Shown here in pieces: positions 25,112 through 36,564 of a DNA stretch of 64,000 nucleotides (its first letter is position 1; every line of letters starts with the position of its first letter). The DNA lies in NCBI RefSeq assembly GCF_900105755.1, contig NZ_FNTQ01000001.1:1736001-1800000 (forward strand). The letters are read 5' to 3'. The stretch is from Streptomyces sp. Ag109_O5-10. GTDB lineage: Bacteria > Actinomycetota > Actinomycetes > Streptomycetales > Streptomycetaceae. The notes under the pieces were generated by a model. It saw only the letters and a program-made list of their open reading frames with translations, was not told the DNA's origin and made no database searches. The position numbers were made by a program, and so were the translations under genes.

Positions 25112-26692
25112 TCACTGCTGTTGCGCGTCGTGCGCGAGGAGTGCTATGTGCACCGAGGCCGCCTGCTCGAAGTCGTCGAGGTCGACGCCGAGCCGGGTCT
25201 GTATCGCCTCCAGGCGGCGGTACAGCGCGGGGCGGGAGACGTGGTGGAGCTGGGCGGTGCGGGACTTGTTGCGGCCGGTGGCGAGATAGGTCCGCAGCAC
25301 GCCGAGGAGATCCTGGTCGGTACCGTTCCCGCACAGCAGGCCGTCCAGCTCGCGCTCGGCGAAGGACTGGACGTGCGGGTCGTCCCGCAGCAGCCGGATC
25401 AGGCCGCGCAGGTGGACGTCCTTGAGGCGTACGACGGCCGGGAGGTCGAGGGCGGCGGTGGTGTCGGCGACCGCGTCCGCGACGTGCTGGGCCTCGCGCA
25501 GGCCGACCGGCACGTCGTCCCAGACGGTACGGGCGCCCGCGGCGGCCACCACCGCCCGGGCCCCCGCCGACTCGCCGTGCAGCCGGGCGGCGAAGTGCGC
25601 GGCGAGCGCGTCGGCGTCCTGGTCCCGGGCGAGGCTGAGGAGCACGGCGGTGGTGCGCTCGGTGAGTTCGGCGACGAGCCCGGGCAGGCCCAGCAGCCGC
25701 AGGATCCGCTCCAGTTGGGCCGGTTGCGCGTCCCGTACGACGAGCGGGACGAAGGTCCGCCGGTTGACCGGGAGGCCGGCCGCCCGGGCCCTGGGCAGCA
25801 GCTGGCGGGCCGGTACGACCCCGGAGACCAGGTCGGTCAGCAGGCTCTGCGCGGACTGCTCCTCCCAGGTGTGGGCGGAGCCGCCGCCGAGCATGCGGTG
25901 CAGGACGAGGGCCTCGGCGCCCCGCTCGGCCAGCAGCCGGCCGGTGGCGGTGTCGCCGCGGTAGCCGCAGAGCATGATCTGGCCCCAGCGCTCGCCCCGG
26001 CCGCCCAGTTCGGCGCGGATCCAGCCGTCGGCCGCGCCGCCGCCGGCCTGCCGGGCGATGCGTTCCCAGTCCCGCAGCACGTCGTCCACGGCCGACCGCT
26101 CCCCTGCGGTGGCGAGGACCCGGTGCGCGAGGTTGGTGACGACGACCGGGCAGGCGCTGTGCACGGCGACCTCGTCGAGGAGGCGCTGGAGGGGGGCAGC
26201 GGCCGTGATGAGGCCGGTGAGTGCGGTGCGGACGGACTCGGAGAGGCTGACGGCGGCGAATTTCCGCCGGACCAGTCTGGATTGGACCTCCTCCGTCAGT
26301 TCGGCGAAGGGGAAGGGGCGGTGCAGGACCACCAGAGGGAGGCCGCAGCGGTCCGCCGCGCGGCGCATGGCGTCGGGCGGGGCGGGGAAGGCGCGGCCGA
26401 GGCCGAGGACGACGGCCGCCGCCTCGGCCCGGTGCAGGGACTGGATGTACTCGGCCTGTTTGTGCTCGTCGCCGGCGAGCAGGACGCCGGTGGTGAGGAC
26501 CATCTCGCCGCCGGTGAGCATGACGCCGACGTCGGGGGCCTCGGCGACGTGCACCCAGCGGACGGGGCGGTCGAGATGGGCGGCGCCTGCCACCACCTCG
26601 GGGTCGCCGGCCAGGACCCGTTCCAGGGCGAGGATCTGGCGGACCGACAGTATGGGGTCTGTGGTGTGCGGGGGATCCCAGGTGGCGGTCAT
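25112..26692 (-). CDS. PucR-family transcriptional regulator
   Basis: 526 residues. The N-terminal PucR sensor domain (ILSVRQILALERVL, VRWVHVAEAPDVGVMLTGGEMVLTTG) is followed by a GGDEF-like/CdaR middle region. The C-terminal PucR helix-turn-helix contains LLGVLRTYLATGRNKSRTAQLHHVSRPALYRRLEAI. AAGGGA lies nine bases before ATG 26692. PucR proteins commonly control purine, allantoin or pyrimidine catabolism, which fits this cluster. Confidence 0.92.
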   Translation of the reverse strand: MTATWDPPHTTDPILSVRQILALERVLAGDPEVVAGAAHLDRPVRWVHVAEAPDVGVMLTGGEMVLTTGVLLAGDEHKQAEYIQSLHRAEAAAVVLGLGRAFPAPPDAMRRAADRCGLPLVVLHRPFPFAELTEEVQSRLVRRKFAAVSLSESVRTALTGLITAAAPLQRLLDEVAVHSACPVVVTNLAHRVLATAGERSAVDDVLRDWERIARQAGGGAADGWIRAELGGRGERWGQIMLCGYRGDTATGRLLAERGAEALVLHRMLGGGSAHTWEEQSAQSLLTDLVSGVVPARQLLPRARAAGLPVNRRTFVPLVVRDAQPAQLERILRLLGLPGLVAELTERTTAVLLSLARDQDADALAAHFAARLHGESAGARAVVAAAGARTVWDDVPVGLREAQHVADAVADTTAALDLPAVVRLKDVHLRGLIRLLRDDPHVQSFAERELDGLLCGNGTDQDLLGVLRTYLATGRNKSRTAQLHHVSRPALYRRLEAIQTRLGVDLDDFEQAASVHIALLAHDAQQQ

Positions 26693-26745
26693 CGTGCGTG
26701 ATCCCTTGGTCGGGTTCGGTGCGTTCGGAGACCGCGGGCCGGTGA

Positions 26746-26830
26746 GGCTGGTCGCGCCGTTCCCCGCGCCCCCGAAGCAAGGGGCTGCACAGCGCCCCTT
26801 AGGGGTGCGGGGAACGGCGCGACCGGCCAC
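26746..26830. repeat. Head-to-head pair of dispersed repeats forming a long inverted repeat
   Basis: A minus-orientation copy (about 26746-26780) and a plus-orientation copy (about 26792-26830) both contain GCGGGGAACGGCGCGACC followed by A/GGCC. They face each other across a short spacer, giving potential stems of about 28 bp between the PucR start and the aminotransferase stop. The structure likely stops aminotransferase transcripts from running into pucR. Confidence 0.7.
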
Positions 26831-26862
26831 GACGGCGCCGCGGTCGACACACGGCGGGTCGC

Positions 26863-28146
26863 CTAGTAGGCACTCCGCAGCGCCTGTTCCAGGATCGCCG
26901 CGCCCTCCTCCGCCTCCGCGACCGTCAATGACAGCGGCGGCGCGATGCGCAGCGCACTCGTGTCGTGGCCGCCGCCCTTGCCGATCAGGAGGCCGCCCTC
27001 CCTGGCCGCTTCCAGGACGGCGGAGGCGGACTTGGGGTCGGCCTCGTCGGTGCCGGGCTTGACCAGTTCGACGCCGATCATCAGGCCGCGGCCCCGGACC
27101 TCGCGTACGCCGGGCAGCTGGGCGGCGACCGCGCGGAGGCGTTCGATGAGGAGGCCGCCGACACGGCGGGCGTTGCCCTGGAGGTCGTGGTCCAGGAGGT
27201 ACGACAGGTTGGCGAGGCCCGCGGCCATGGTGATCTGGGTGCCGCCGAACGTCGAGATGCTGTTGGAGTCGAGGCAGTTCATGATCTCGGAGCGGGCCAC
27301 CACGCCGCCGATGGAGCTGCCGTTGCCGATGCCCTTGGCGAAGGTGAGGATGTCCGGCGGGCCGCTCTGGCCGTGTGCCTGCCAGCCCCAGAAGTGTTCA
27401 CCGGTGCGGCCCCAGCCGGTCTGCACCTCGTCGGCGATCCAGAGGATGCCCTGCTCCTGGAGGACCTTGCGGAAGGCCGCGTACAGCCCGTCGGGCGGGG
27501 AGGTGAAGCCGCCGACGCCCTGGATGGGTTCGGCGATCAGCGCGGCCGGCGGGCGGGTGTGGCCGAGGAGGTCGCGCAGGTCGGCGACGCAGGCCGCGAT
27601 GAAGTCACGGTCGTTCAGCTCGGCGAACGGGCCGCGGGTGCGGACGCCACCGTGCACGTACAGCGTCTGCAGCGGGGACAGGGAGGTCGGGGACCAGCCC
27701 TTGTTGCCGGTGATGCCGACCGCGCTGAAGGAGCGGCCGTGGTAGCTGTTGCGCATCGCCAGGACGGTGTTGGTGCGCCGGTAGGTCGTGGCGAGCAGCA
27801 GGGCCGTGTCGTTGGCCTCGGTGCCGGAGGTGGTGAAGAAGACCCGGGCGTCCGGGATGCCGCTCAGCTGGGCGATGCGCTCGGCCAGTTCGACCATCGG
27901 GCGGTTGAGGTAGAGGGTGGAGGAGTGGATGATCCGGCCGGCCTGCTCGCTCACCGCCTTCGTCACCTCGGGCAGCGCGTGCGCGGTCATCGTGGTGAGG
28001 ATGCCGCCGAAGAAGTCGAGGTAGCGGTTGCCGGCCGCGTCCCAGACGTGCCGGCCCTCGCCGTGGGTGATCTCCAGGGGCTCGTCGTAGTAGAGAGCCA
28101 GCCAGTCGGGCAGGACCTGGCGGTGGCGGGCGAAGAGGTCGTTCAC
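26863..28146 (-). CDS. Class III PLP-dependent aminotransferase (beta-alanine/omega-amino acid type)
   Basis: 427 residues from GTG 28146. Motifs: FFTTSGTEANDTALLLA for phosphate binding, NSYHGRSF, ILWIADEVQTGWGRTG, and the Schiff-base Lys in LTFAKGIGNG. FGGTQITMAAG follows. The GTG overlaps the TGA of amidohydrolase copy 2 as GTGA, so the two are coupled. It probably moves the amino group of the beta-amino acid released by that enzyme, giving malonate or methylmalonate semialdehyde; ornithine- or GABA-type activity is the alternative. Confidence 0.92.
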   Translation of the reverse strand: MNDLFARHRQVLPDWLALYYDEPLEITHGEGRHVWDAAGNRYLDFFGGILTTMTAHALPEVTKAVSEQAGRIIHSSTLYLNRPMVELAERIAQLSGIPDARVFFTTSGTEANDTALLLATTYRRTNTVLAMRNSYHGRSFSAVGITGNKGWSPTSLSPLQTLYVHGGVRTRGPFAELNDRDFIAACVADLRDLLGHTRPPAALIAEPIQGVGGFTSPPDGLYAAFRKVLQEQGILWIADEVQTGWGRTGEHFWGWQAHGQSGPPDILTFAKGIGNGSSIGGVVARSEIMNCLDSNSISTFGGTQITMAAGLANLSYLLDHDLQGNARRVGGLLIERLRAVAAQLPGVREVRGRGLMIGVELVKPGTDEADPKSASAVLEAAREGGLLIGKGGGHDTSALRIAPPLSLTVAEAEEGAAILEQALRSAY

Positions 28147-28985
28147 GGCTGTACCAGCCCTTCGTAGGCGTCGGGACGGCGGTCGCGGTAGAAGGCCCAC
28201 TGCTGCCGCACCTCGTCGATCAGGTCGAAGTCGAGGTCGCGGACGACGAGTTCCTCGCCCTTGTCACTCGCGACCTCACCCACGAACTGCCCACGCGGAT
28301 CGACGAAGTAGCTCGTCCCGTAGAAATCGTTGTCCCCGTACTCCTCCTGGCCCACCCGGTTGATGGCGGCGACGAAGTACTCGTTGGCGACGGCGGCGGC
28401 CGGCTGCTCCAGCTGCCAGAGGTAGGCCGACAGGCCGCGCGAGGTGGCCGACGGGTTGTAGACCAGCTGGGCGCCGTTGAGGCCGAGTTGCCGCCATCCC
28501 TCGGGGAAGTGGCGGTCGTAGCAGATGTACACGCCGACCTTGCCGACGGCGGTGTCGAAGACCGGCCAGCCGGCGTTCCCGGGCTTGAAGTAGTACTTCT
28601 CCCAGAAGCCCTTGACCTGGGGGATGTGGTGCTTGCGGTACTTGCCGAGGACGGTGCCGTCGGCGTCGATCACCGCGGCCGTGTTGTAGTAGAAGCCGGA
28701 CTGCTCGACCTCGAAGACCGGGACGACGATCACCATGCCGGTCTCGCGCGCGAGTTCCTGCATACGACGCGTGGTGGGACCGTCCGGGACCGGCTCGGCC
28801 CAGCGGTAGTGCTCGGGTTCCTGGACCTGGCAGAAGTAGGGGGCGTTGAAGACTTCCTGAAATCCGATGATCTTCGCGCCTCGACGGGCCGCCTCGCGGG
28901 CGTGTTCCTCGTGTTTCGCCACCATGGACTCGGTGTCGCCGGTCCATGTGGCCTGGACCAGAGCGGCGCGTACGACGTTGGCCAT
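28143..28985 (-). CDS. Nitrilase-superfamily N-carbamoyl amidohydrolase (beta-ureidopropionase-like), copy 2
   Basis: 280 residues, the same length as copy 1 with the same triad E44, K118, C155. Differences cluster in residues 1-100 and the last 30, while the catalytic core is nearly identical. AAGGAG lies six bases before the ATG, and a good vegetative-type promoter lies upstream. Its 3' end overlaps the aminotransferase start. Two copies in one cluster may divide substrates, for example carbamoyl-beta-alanine versus its methylated or alpha-amino analogues. Confidence 0.93.
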   Translation of the reverse strand: MANVVRAALVQATWTGDTESMVAKHEEHAREAARRGAKIIGFQEVFNAPYFCQVQEPEHYRWAEPVPDGPTTRRMQELARETGMVIVVPVFEVEQSGFYYNTAAVIDADGTVLGKYRKHHIPQVKGFWEKYYFKPGNAGWPVFDTAVGKVGVYICYDRHFPEGWRQLGLNGAQLVYNPSATSRGLSAYLWQLEQPAAAVANEYFVAAINRVGQEEYGDNDFYGTSYFVDPRGQFVGEVASDKGEELVVRDLDFDLIDEVRQQWAFYRDRRPDAYEGLVQP

Positions 28986-29016
28986 GAGCTGCTCCTTCTA
29001 CGCCCGTAGAGGGTCG

Positions 29017-29045
29017 AAAGTAGGCCTCCTCGGAGTCCTTGCCAA
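29017..29045 (-). promoter_or_regulatory. Predicted promoter of amidohydrolase copy 2/aminotransferase operon
   Basis: On the minus strand TTGGCA (29040-29045) and TACTTT (29017-29022) are separated by exactly 17 bp, a good HrdB-type promoter. The spacer carries AGGACTCCGAGG (29028-29039), shared with the region before copy 1, so a repressor bound there would block polymerase. Confidence 0.6.
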
Positions 29046-29144
29046 GACCATCGTCGTTAAGCCGCCGAGTCGATCGCGTTTCTTACCTGGCTGGCGGATG
29101 CGCGGCCGTCCCGGAAGCGCGCCGACTCGGCTGGGCGCCGTTCC

Positions 29145-29195
29145 TGACCGCGGGTGCGTGGGGGCTGGTCGCGTAGTCGCCCCCCCTGGCGGGGC
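29145..29195 (-). repeat. Dispersed intergenic repeat, copy near hypothetical gene end
   Basis: Minus-strand GCGACCAGCCCCCACGCACC matches the copy at 34569-34620 except at the second position of the CGACCAGCC core. It lies just past the stop of the 444-aa hypothetical gene. Confidence 0.6.
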
Positions 29196-29203
29196 GCGCG
29201 CCC

Positions 29204-30538
29204 TCAGGAAGCGAGGCCCGCCACCCGCAGGGCGTGCAGCAGGTCCCAGTGGCGCTGGTCGGAGATCTGCTGGGCCGAGCGGAGGAGCAGGGGGACCAGG
29301 CGCTGGGGATCGGGTTCCGCGCTGTGGGCCGTCTCCTCCGGGGGGCGGACCTGGACGTATGTGTCCAGCAGGGCCCGGGCCTCGCGGTGGCGGCCCTCCG
29401 TGTCCAGGGCCAGGACGGCCTCGCCGATCTCCGGGGCGGGGCGGGCGACGCCCTGGCGCAGGATCTGCCGGCCGTCGTCGGTCCGGCCCGCGGCGGTCAG
29501 GGCGTCGGCGGCCGCGACGAGCCGGGCGGGCGGCAGCGAGACCGCCTCCCACAGCAGCGTGGCCCAGTCGGCGCCGAGACCGGCGCGCTGGAGGGCGTCC
29601 GCGAGCAGCGGGAACCGGGCCGCGGGCCAGTGCGCGACCTCGGCCAGGAGCGCGTGCGCCTCGCCGGTGCGGCCCTCCGCCCGGAGCCGTTCGAGCATCT
29701 CCACGGCCGCGGCCACGGCCCGTCCCGACTCCTCGTCGGACTCCGCCGGCACCGGCTCCGGCCGCACCGGTGCCTCGACGGCCCCGGCGAAGCGGGCACC
29801 GCGCGGGGTACGGCGGCCGATGGCGGCCTCGGACACGGACGCCTCCGGCGTCTGCGGTACGACCTGCGGTACGGCGCCGGGCGCCGCCTCGTCCTCGGCC
29901 AGGCCGGCGAACCGGGCGCTGCCCCGGCGGCGCTTGCGCTGCTTGGCCGGGGCGGGGGCCGGGACAGGAGCCGGGGCGGGCTCGGGGGCCACGGTGCGGG
30001 TCTCGGCCCGCGGGGGCCCGGCGGGCTCGGCCCGGTGTTCCAGCCTTTCCAAGCGGGCCCGGAGCTCGGCGCACCGGGCGGAGGCCCGCTCGTGGTCGTC
30101 GCGGGCCCACGCGAGGTCGATCTGCAGGGCCTCGGCCTGCTCGCGGGAGTGCGCGGAGTCGAGGGCGCGGCCGAGCTGGGCCAGCCGTTCCGCGGCGTAG
30201 CGCTGTTCGCGGAGGGTGACGTCGAGGCGGTCGCTCAGGTGCTCGCGGGCGCCCGGCCGGGTGTCGTACGCGGCGAGCGCGTCCGCGTGCAGCCGGCGGG
30301 CCCGCTCGGCCTCACGCGCGGCGGCCTCGGTGCCGTGGACGGTCGCCAGGTCCTGGAGCAGGGCCTCCACGACGTCCCAGGGCGGCACCTCGCGCCCGCC
30401 GAGGCAGGCCTGCATACCGTCGGGATCGCGCTGCCAGAAGACCGCGCACCAGCCGCCGCCCTGGTCCAGGCGCGCCAGCAGGCCGTTCAGGTAGCTCGCG
30501 AACTCCCGCACTCGGCCCGGGAGTTGATCCACAGTCAT
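29204..30538 (-). CDS. Hypothetical 444-aa helical protein
   Basis: Start ATG 30538 has GGGAG seven bases upstream. Residues 1-70 are globular (LNGLLARLDQGGGWCAVFWQRDP, PPWDVVEALLQDLA). About 75-165 are charged helices likely to form a coiled coil (RRLHADALAAYD, LEHR). A Pro/Ala linker near 165-190 precedes basic patches and two SARFAG/GARFAG-like segments. The C-terminal third is tetratricopeptide-like, with repeated GRTxEAHALL, GRTDDGRQIL and GRHREARALL helices. No enzyme motif is seen. It could be a scaffold or regulator; function unknown. Confidence 0.72.
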   Translation of the reverse strand: MTVDQLPGRVREFASYLNGLLARLDQGGGWCAVFWQRDPDGMQACLGGREVPPWDVVEALLQDLATVHGTEAAAREAERARRLHADALAAYDTRPGAREHLSDRLDVTLREQRYAAERLAQLGRALDSAHSREQAEALQIDLAWARDDHERASARCAELRARLERLEHRAEPAGPPRAETRTVAPEPAPAPVPAPAPAKQRKRRRGSARFAGLAEDEAAPGAVPQVVPQTPEASVSEAAIGRRTPRGARFAGAVEAPVRPEPVPAESDEESGRAVAAAVEMLERLRAEGRTGEAHALLAEVAHWPAARFPLLADALQRAGLGADWATLLWEAVSLPPARLVAAADALTAAGRTDDGRQILRQGVARPAPEIGEAVLALDTEGRHREARALLDTYVQVRPPEETAHSAEPDPQRLVPLLLRSAQQISDQRHWDLLHALRVAGLAS

Positions 30539-30715
30539 CGCTCGACTCCCGCCAGACCGGAACACTCCGGTTCCGTAGGCAACACCAGTTGTGTTACGCG
30601 GTTGCTACGGGGAGTTTTCAGCGGGTGCGCGGAGCCCTCATTGCCCGATCTTGACCCGTGCGCGGCAGGCGCCGACGCGCGTCACGCACCGTCGCGTGTC
30701 TCGAACCGTCGTATG

Positions 30716-30967
30716 TCACACGACGACCAGGGCGCAGCGCTCCACCAGGTCGTCCATCGAGAGGCCGAGCGCACGGGCCAGCGCGGCCACGGTGAAGAAG
30801 GCGGGGGTCGGTGCCCGCCCGGTCTCGATCTTGCGGAGGGTCTCGGCCGAGATGCCCGCCGCGGCCGCCACCTCCGTCATGCTCCGCCCGCCGCGCTCCT
30901 CGCGCAGCAACCGCCCGAGCCGCTCGCCGCGTTCGCGCTCTTCCGGAGTGAGAGGGGTGCGTACCAT
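30716..30967 (-). CDS. Small XRE-family DNA-binding protein
   Basis: 83 residues, nearly all helix-turn-helix: ERLGRLLREERGGRSMTEVAAAAGISAETLRKIETGRAPTP. A C-terminal helix ends VERCALVVV. No ribosome site is present. Instead, a TAGAAT -10 box ends six bases before the ATG, indicating a leaderless message. It is divergent from a methionine aminopeptidase gene and probably regulates both. Confidence 0.88.
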   Translation of the reverse strand: MVRTPLTPEERERGERLGRLLREERGGRSMTEVAAAAGISAETLRKIETGRAPTPAFFTVAALARALGLSMDDLVERCALVVV

Positions 30968-30973
30968 GCCGTC

Positions 30974-31024
30974 ATTCTAAGCCGTGATTCTAACCCGGTC
31001 GAGAAAGCCGGTATATTAATTGGC
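30974..31024. promoter_or_regulatory. Divergent leaderless promoters with direct-repeat operator
   Basis: ATTCTAA occurs twice (30974-30980 and 30987-30993), 13 bp apart. Read on the minus strand, the first gives TAGAAT as the -10 box of the XRE gene. On the plus strand TATATT (31012-31017) lies seven bases before the methionine aminopeptidase ATG. Both placements put the start site at or next to the start codon. The repeat is a candidate XRE operator. Confidence 0.6.
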
Positions 31025-31804
31025 ATGGTGGAACTGAAGACAGACACATCGATCGACGCCATGTACGCGTCGGGCCAGGTCGTCGGGCGCGCTCTGACGG
31101 CCGTACACGAGGCGGCCGGCATCGGCGTCTCCCTGCTCGAACTGGACGAGGTGGCGCGGGAGGTGCTGCGCGAGGCCGGGGCCTCCTCCCCCTTCCTCGG
31201 TTACCGCCCCTCGTTCGCGCCCACCCCCTTCCCGGCCGTCATCTGCGCGTCCGTGAACGACGCGATCGTGCACGGCATCCCGACCGGCTACCGGCTGCGC
31301 GACGGAGACCTGGTCTCCATCGACTGCGGCGCGGTGCTGGACGGCTGGGCGGGCGACTCGGCGATCAGTTTCACGGTCGGCAGGCCCCGCCCGGCGAACG
31401 TACGGCTCGTCGAGACGGCCGAGCGGGCGCTCGCGGCGGGGATCGCGGCGGCGGTCGTCGGCAACCGCATCGGCGACATCGCGCACGCGGTCGGCCGGGT
31501 GTGCCGGGACGCCGGCTACGGCATCCCGCAGGACTTCGGTGGACACGGCATCGGCCGCCGTATGCACGAGGACCCCGGCGTACCGAACGAGGGCCGTCCC
31601 GGCCGCGGTCTCCCGCTCCGGCACGGCATGGTCCTCGCGATCGAGCCCATGCTGATCGGCGGCGGCCGGGACGGCTACCACGCGGCCGAGGACGGCTGGA
31701 CGCTGCGGACGAACGACGGTTCCCGGGCGGCGCACGCGGAGCACACGGTGGCGATCACGGAGTCGGGGCCGCGCGTTCTCACGGCCAGGAACCCGGAGAA
31801 CTGA
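31025..31804 (+). CDS. map: Type I methionine aminopeptidase (secondary copy)
   Basis: 259 residues. Metal ligands are visible: Asp in SIDCGAVLDGWAGDSAISF (two), His in GGHGIGRRMHEDPGVPN, Glu in AIEPML and Glu in AEHTVAI. The substrate His is in NDAIVHGIP. It removes initiator methionine from nascent proteins. It lacks the N-terminal zinc-finger extension. No ribosome site is seen and a -10 box is seven bases away, so the message is probably leaderless. Confidence 0.93.
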   Translation: MVELKTDTSIDAMYASGQVVGRALTAVHEAAGIGVSLLELDEVAREVLREAGASSPFLGYRPSFAPTPFPAVICASVNDAIVHGIPTGYRLRDGDLVSIDCGAVLDGWAGDSAISFTVGRPRPANVRLVETAERALAAGIAAAVVGNRIGDIAHAVGRVCRDAGYGIPQDFGGHGIGRRMHEDPGVPNEGRPGRGLPLRHGMVLAIEPMLIGGGRDGYHAAEDGWTLRTNDGSRAAHAEHTVAITESGPRVLTARNPEN

Positions 31805-32008
31805 CAGGGGCCGCCCCGGAGACCGATCACGCGGCAAGGGGGAAGGCGCGGTCCGGACCGTCGCCCGAACGGCTGGACGTGCCCCCCTCGGGCGGGCGTG
31901 CGAAGGTGGTGTGACCGGGCCCCGGCGAGGGGCACCCGCACGGACCGGCACGTCGACCAGCGAGCGCGTCCCACCAGGCGCCGGGACGCCGGAACGGAAC
32001 GAACGCTC

Positions 32009-34568
<2,560 letters not shown>

Positions 34569-34579
<11 letters not shown>

Positions 34580-34620
34580 GGGCGCGGGGAACTGCGCGGC
34601 CAGCCCCCACGCACCCGCAC
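34569..34620 (+). repeat. Dispersed intergenic repeat with terminator hairpin at the clp 3' end
   Basis: CGCCCC-GATA-GGGGCG (34569-34584) is followed by CGGGGAACTGCGCGGCCAGC and a CCCCCACGCACCCG tail. The TAG of the ClpC gene (34577-34579) falls in the hairpin loop. It probably terminates clp transcription toward the convergent GGT gene. Confidence 0.75.
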
Positions 34621-34627
34621 CCGGCGT

Positions 34628-36421
34628 CTAGGACGAAGGATCCACCACCTGGGCCGATCCCCCACCCCGCCGCACGGTCTCAGCCGCCGCCAGCCACTTC
34701 CCACCCGGCAACCGCTGCACACCAGTAGCCGCACCGATCTCCGGATTCAAGCTGAACGAGTGCCCGATCGCCTCCAACTTCCCCCTCAGTACAGGGTCGT
34801 TGTACAGCGCCGGCTCCAACTCGGTCTTCGCCGCGTTCCGCTGCGAGGCCCGGGGCGCGGCGATCGCGTCCACCAAGGGCAGATGCCGGTCGAGGAACTC
34901 GGTCAGCACCTGAAGCACCGTCGTGATGATGGTCGCCCCGCCGGGCGACCCCACGGCCACCACGGGACGGTTCGCCTTGTCCAGCACGACGGTCGGCGAG
35001 ATGGAGGACCGCGGCCGCTTCCCGGGCCCCGGCAGGTTCGGGTCGTGCACCGCGGGGTTCGCCGGGGTGAACGAGAAGTCGGTCAGCTCGTTGTTGAGCA
35101 GGAACCCGCGCCCCGGCACGGTGATCGCGCTGCCACCGGTCTGCTCGATGGTCAGCGTGTAGGAGACGACGTTCCCCCACTTGTCGGCGACCGTGAGGTG
35201 CGTCGTGTTCTCGCCCTCGTACGTGGTCGGCGCCGCCGTGCCGGTCGACCCGGGGCTGTTCGGGTCGCCCGGTGCGACCGGGCTGGTCAGCACCGCGTCG
35301 TCGCTGATCAGCTTCGCCCGCTCGTCGGCGTATCGCTGCGACAGCAGCCCCTTCGTCGGCACGTCCTCGAACGCGGGGTCCCCGACCCAGCGCCCGCGGT
35401 CGGCGAAGGAGATCCGGCTCGACTCGATGAAGTGGTGCAGGTACTGCACCTCACTGGCCTTGGAGAGGTCGGTGTTCTCCAGGATGTTGAGGGCCTCCCC
35501 GACCGTCGTCCCGCCGGACGACGACGGCGCGATCGAGTACACCTTCAGCCCGCGGTACCCCGTCTCGGTGGGCGCCTGCAGCTTGGCCCGGTAGGCGGCG
35601 AGGTCCTTCACGGACAGCTTGCCCGGCCGCGCCTTCCACCCCGAACCCGGGTCCACGGGTGGGTTGTCGACCGTCGACACGATGTCCTTGCCGAGGTCGC
35701 CGTTGTAGACGGCCCCGATCCCCTTCTTCCCCAGCTCCTCATAGGTCCGGGCCAGTTCGGGGTTCTTGAAGGTGGAGCCCACCGCCGGCGGCTTCCCGCC
35801 CGGCAGGAACAGCCTGGCCGTGTCGGGGAAGTAGCGGAACCGGGTCTCGTTCGCGGCGGTCTGGGACTGGAAGGTGCCGTCGACGACGAACCCGTCGCGG
35901 GCGATCCGCTCGGCCGGTTTCAGCACGGAGCCGAGCCGCTTGGTCCCCCACTGGCTGAGCGCCGTCTGCCAGGTGGCGGGCGTCCCCGGGGTGCCGACGC
36001 TCAGCCCGCTGCTGACGGCGTCGGCGAAGGCGAGCGGCTTGCCGTTCTCCACGAACAGGTTGGAGTCGGCGGTCAGCGGCGCGGTCTCGCGGCCGTCGAT
36101 GGTGTGCACCTTACGGGACTTGGCGTCGTAGTAGACGAAGTAGCCGCCGCCTCCGATGCCGGAGGAGTAGGGCTCGGTGACGCCGAGCGCGGCGGCGGTC
36201 GCGACGGCCGCGTCGACGGCGTTGCCGCCCTCGCGGAGCACCTCGATACCGGCGGCGGTGGCGTCCGCGTCGACGCTGGAGACCGCACCGCCGTAGCCGA
36301 CGGCCACCGGGGTTTTCGCGGTGGTGGCGGCGCCGGGGGCGGGAGGCGCCGCCGCCCCCACCGACACCACGGCGGCCGAGACCGCCAGGACCGTCAGTTT
36401 CCGCGCGACAGGGCGACGCAT
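34628..36421 (-). CDS. ggt: Secreted gamma-glutamyltransferase
   Basis: 597 residues. A signal peptide (basic RRPVARK, then LTVLAVSAAVVSVGAAA) precedes the mature GGT. Large-subunit motifs: GGNAVDAAVATAAALGVTEPYSSGIGGGGYFVYYD and DGRETAP. The nucleophile Thr at the cleavage site is in ENTTHLTVADKWGN. Small-subunit motifs GRGFLLNNELTDF, GKRPRSSISPT and VGSPGGATI follow. It cleaves gamma-glutamyl bonds such as glutathione outside the membrane. GGAGGT lies four bases before the ATG. Confidence 0.94.
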   Translation of the reverse strand: MRRPVARKLTVLAVSAAVVSVGAAAPPAPGAATTAKTPVAVGYGGAVSSVDADATAAGIEVLREGGNAVDAAVATAAALGVTEPYSSGIGGGGYFVYYDAKSRKVHTIDGRETAPLTADSNLFVENGKPLAFADAVSSGLSVGTPGTPATWQTALSQWGTKRLGSVLKPAERIARDGFVVDGTFQSQTAANETRFRYFPDTARLFLPGGKPPAVGSTFKNPELARTYEELGKKGIGAVYNGDLGKDIVSTVDNPPVDPGSGWKARPGKLSVKDLAAYRAKLQAPTETGYRGLKVYSIAPSSSGGTTVGEALNILENTDLSKASEVQYLHHFIESSRISFADRGRWVGDPAFEDVPTKGLLSQRYADERAKLISDDAVLTSPVAPGDPNSPGSTGTAAPTTYEGENTTHLTVADKWGNVVSYTLTIEQTGGSAITVPGRGFLLNNELTDFSFTPANPAVHDPNLPGPGKRPRSSISPTVVLDKANRPVVAVGSPGGATIITTVLQVLTEFLDRHLPLVDAIAAPRASQRNAAKTELEPALYNDPVLRGKLEAIGHSFSLNPEIGAATGVQRLPGGKWLAAAETVRRGGGSAQVVDPSS

Positions 36422-36564
36422 CCGCACCTCCAGTTCCGGAACGTCCGCGCAGCGTACCGACGGGGCCGGGGCCCCGACAGCCACATTCAGGGCACTGTCA
36501 TATGACCGCCACACTTCGAACACGGGTACGTTCCGGCCACCTGTGACCGCTAGCATGCGCGCCC

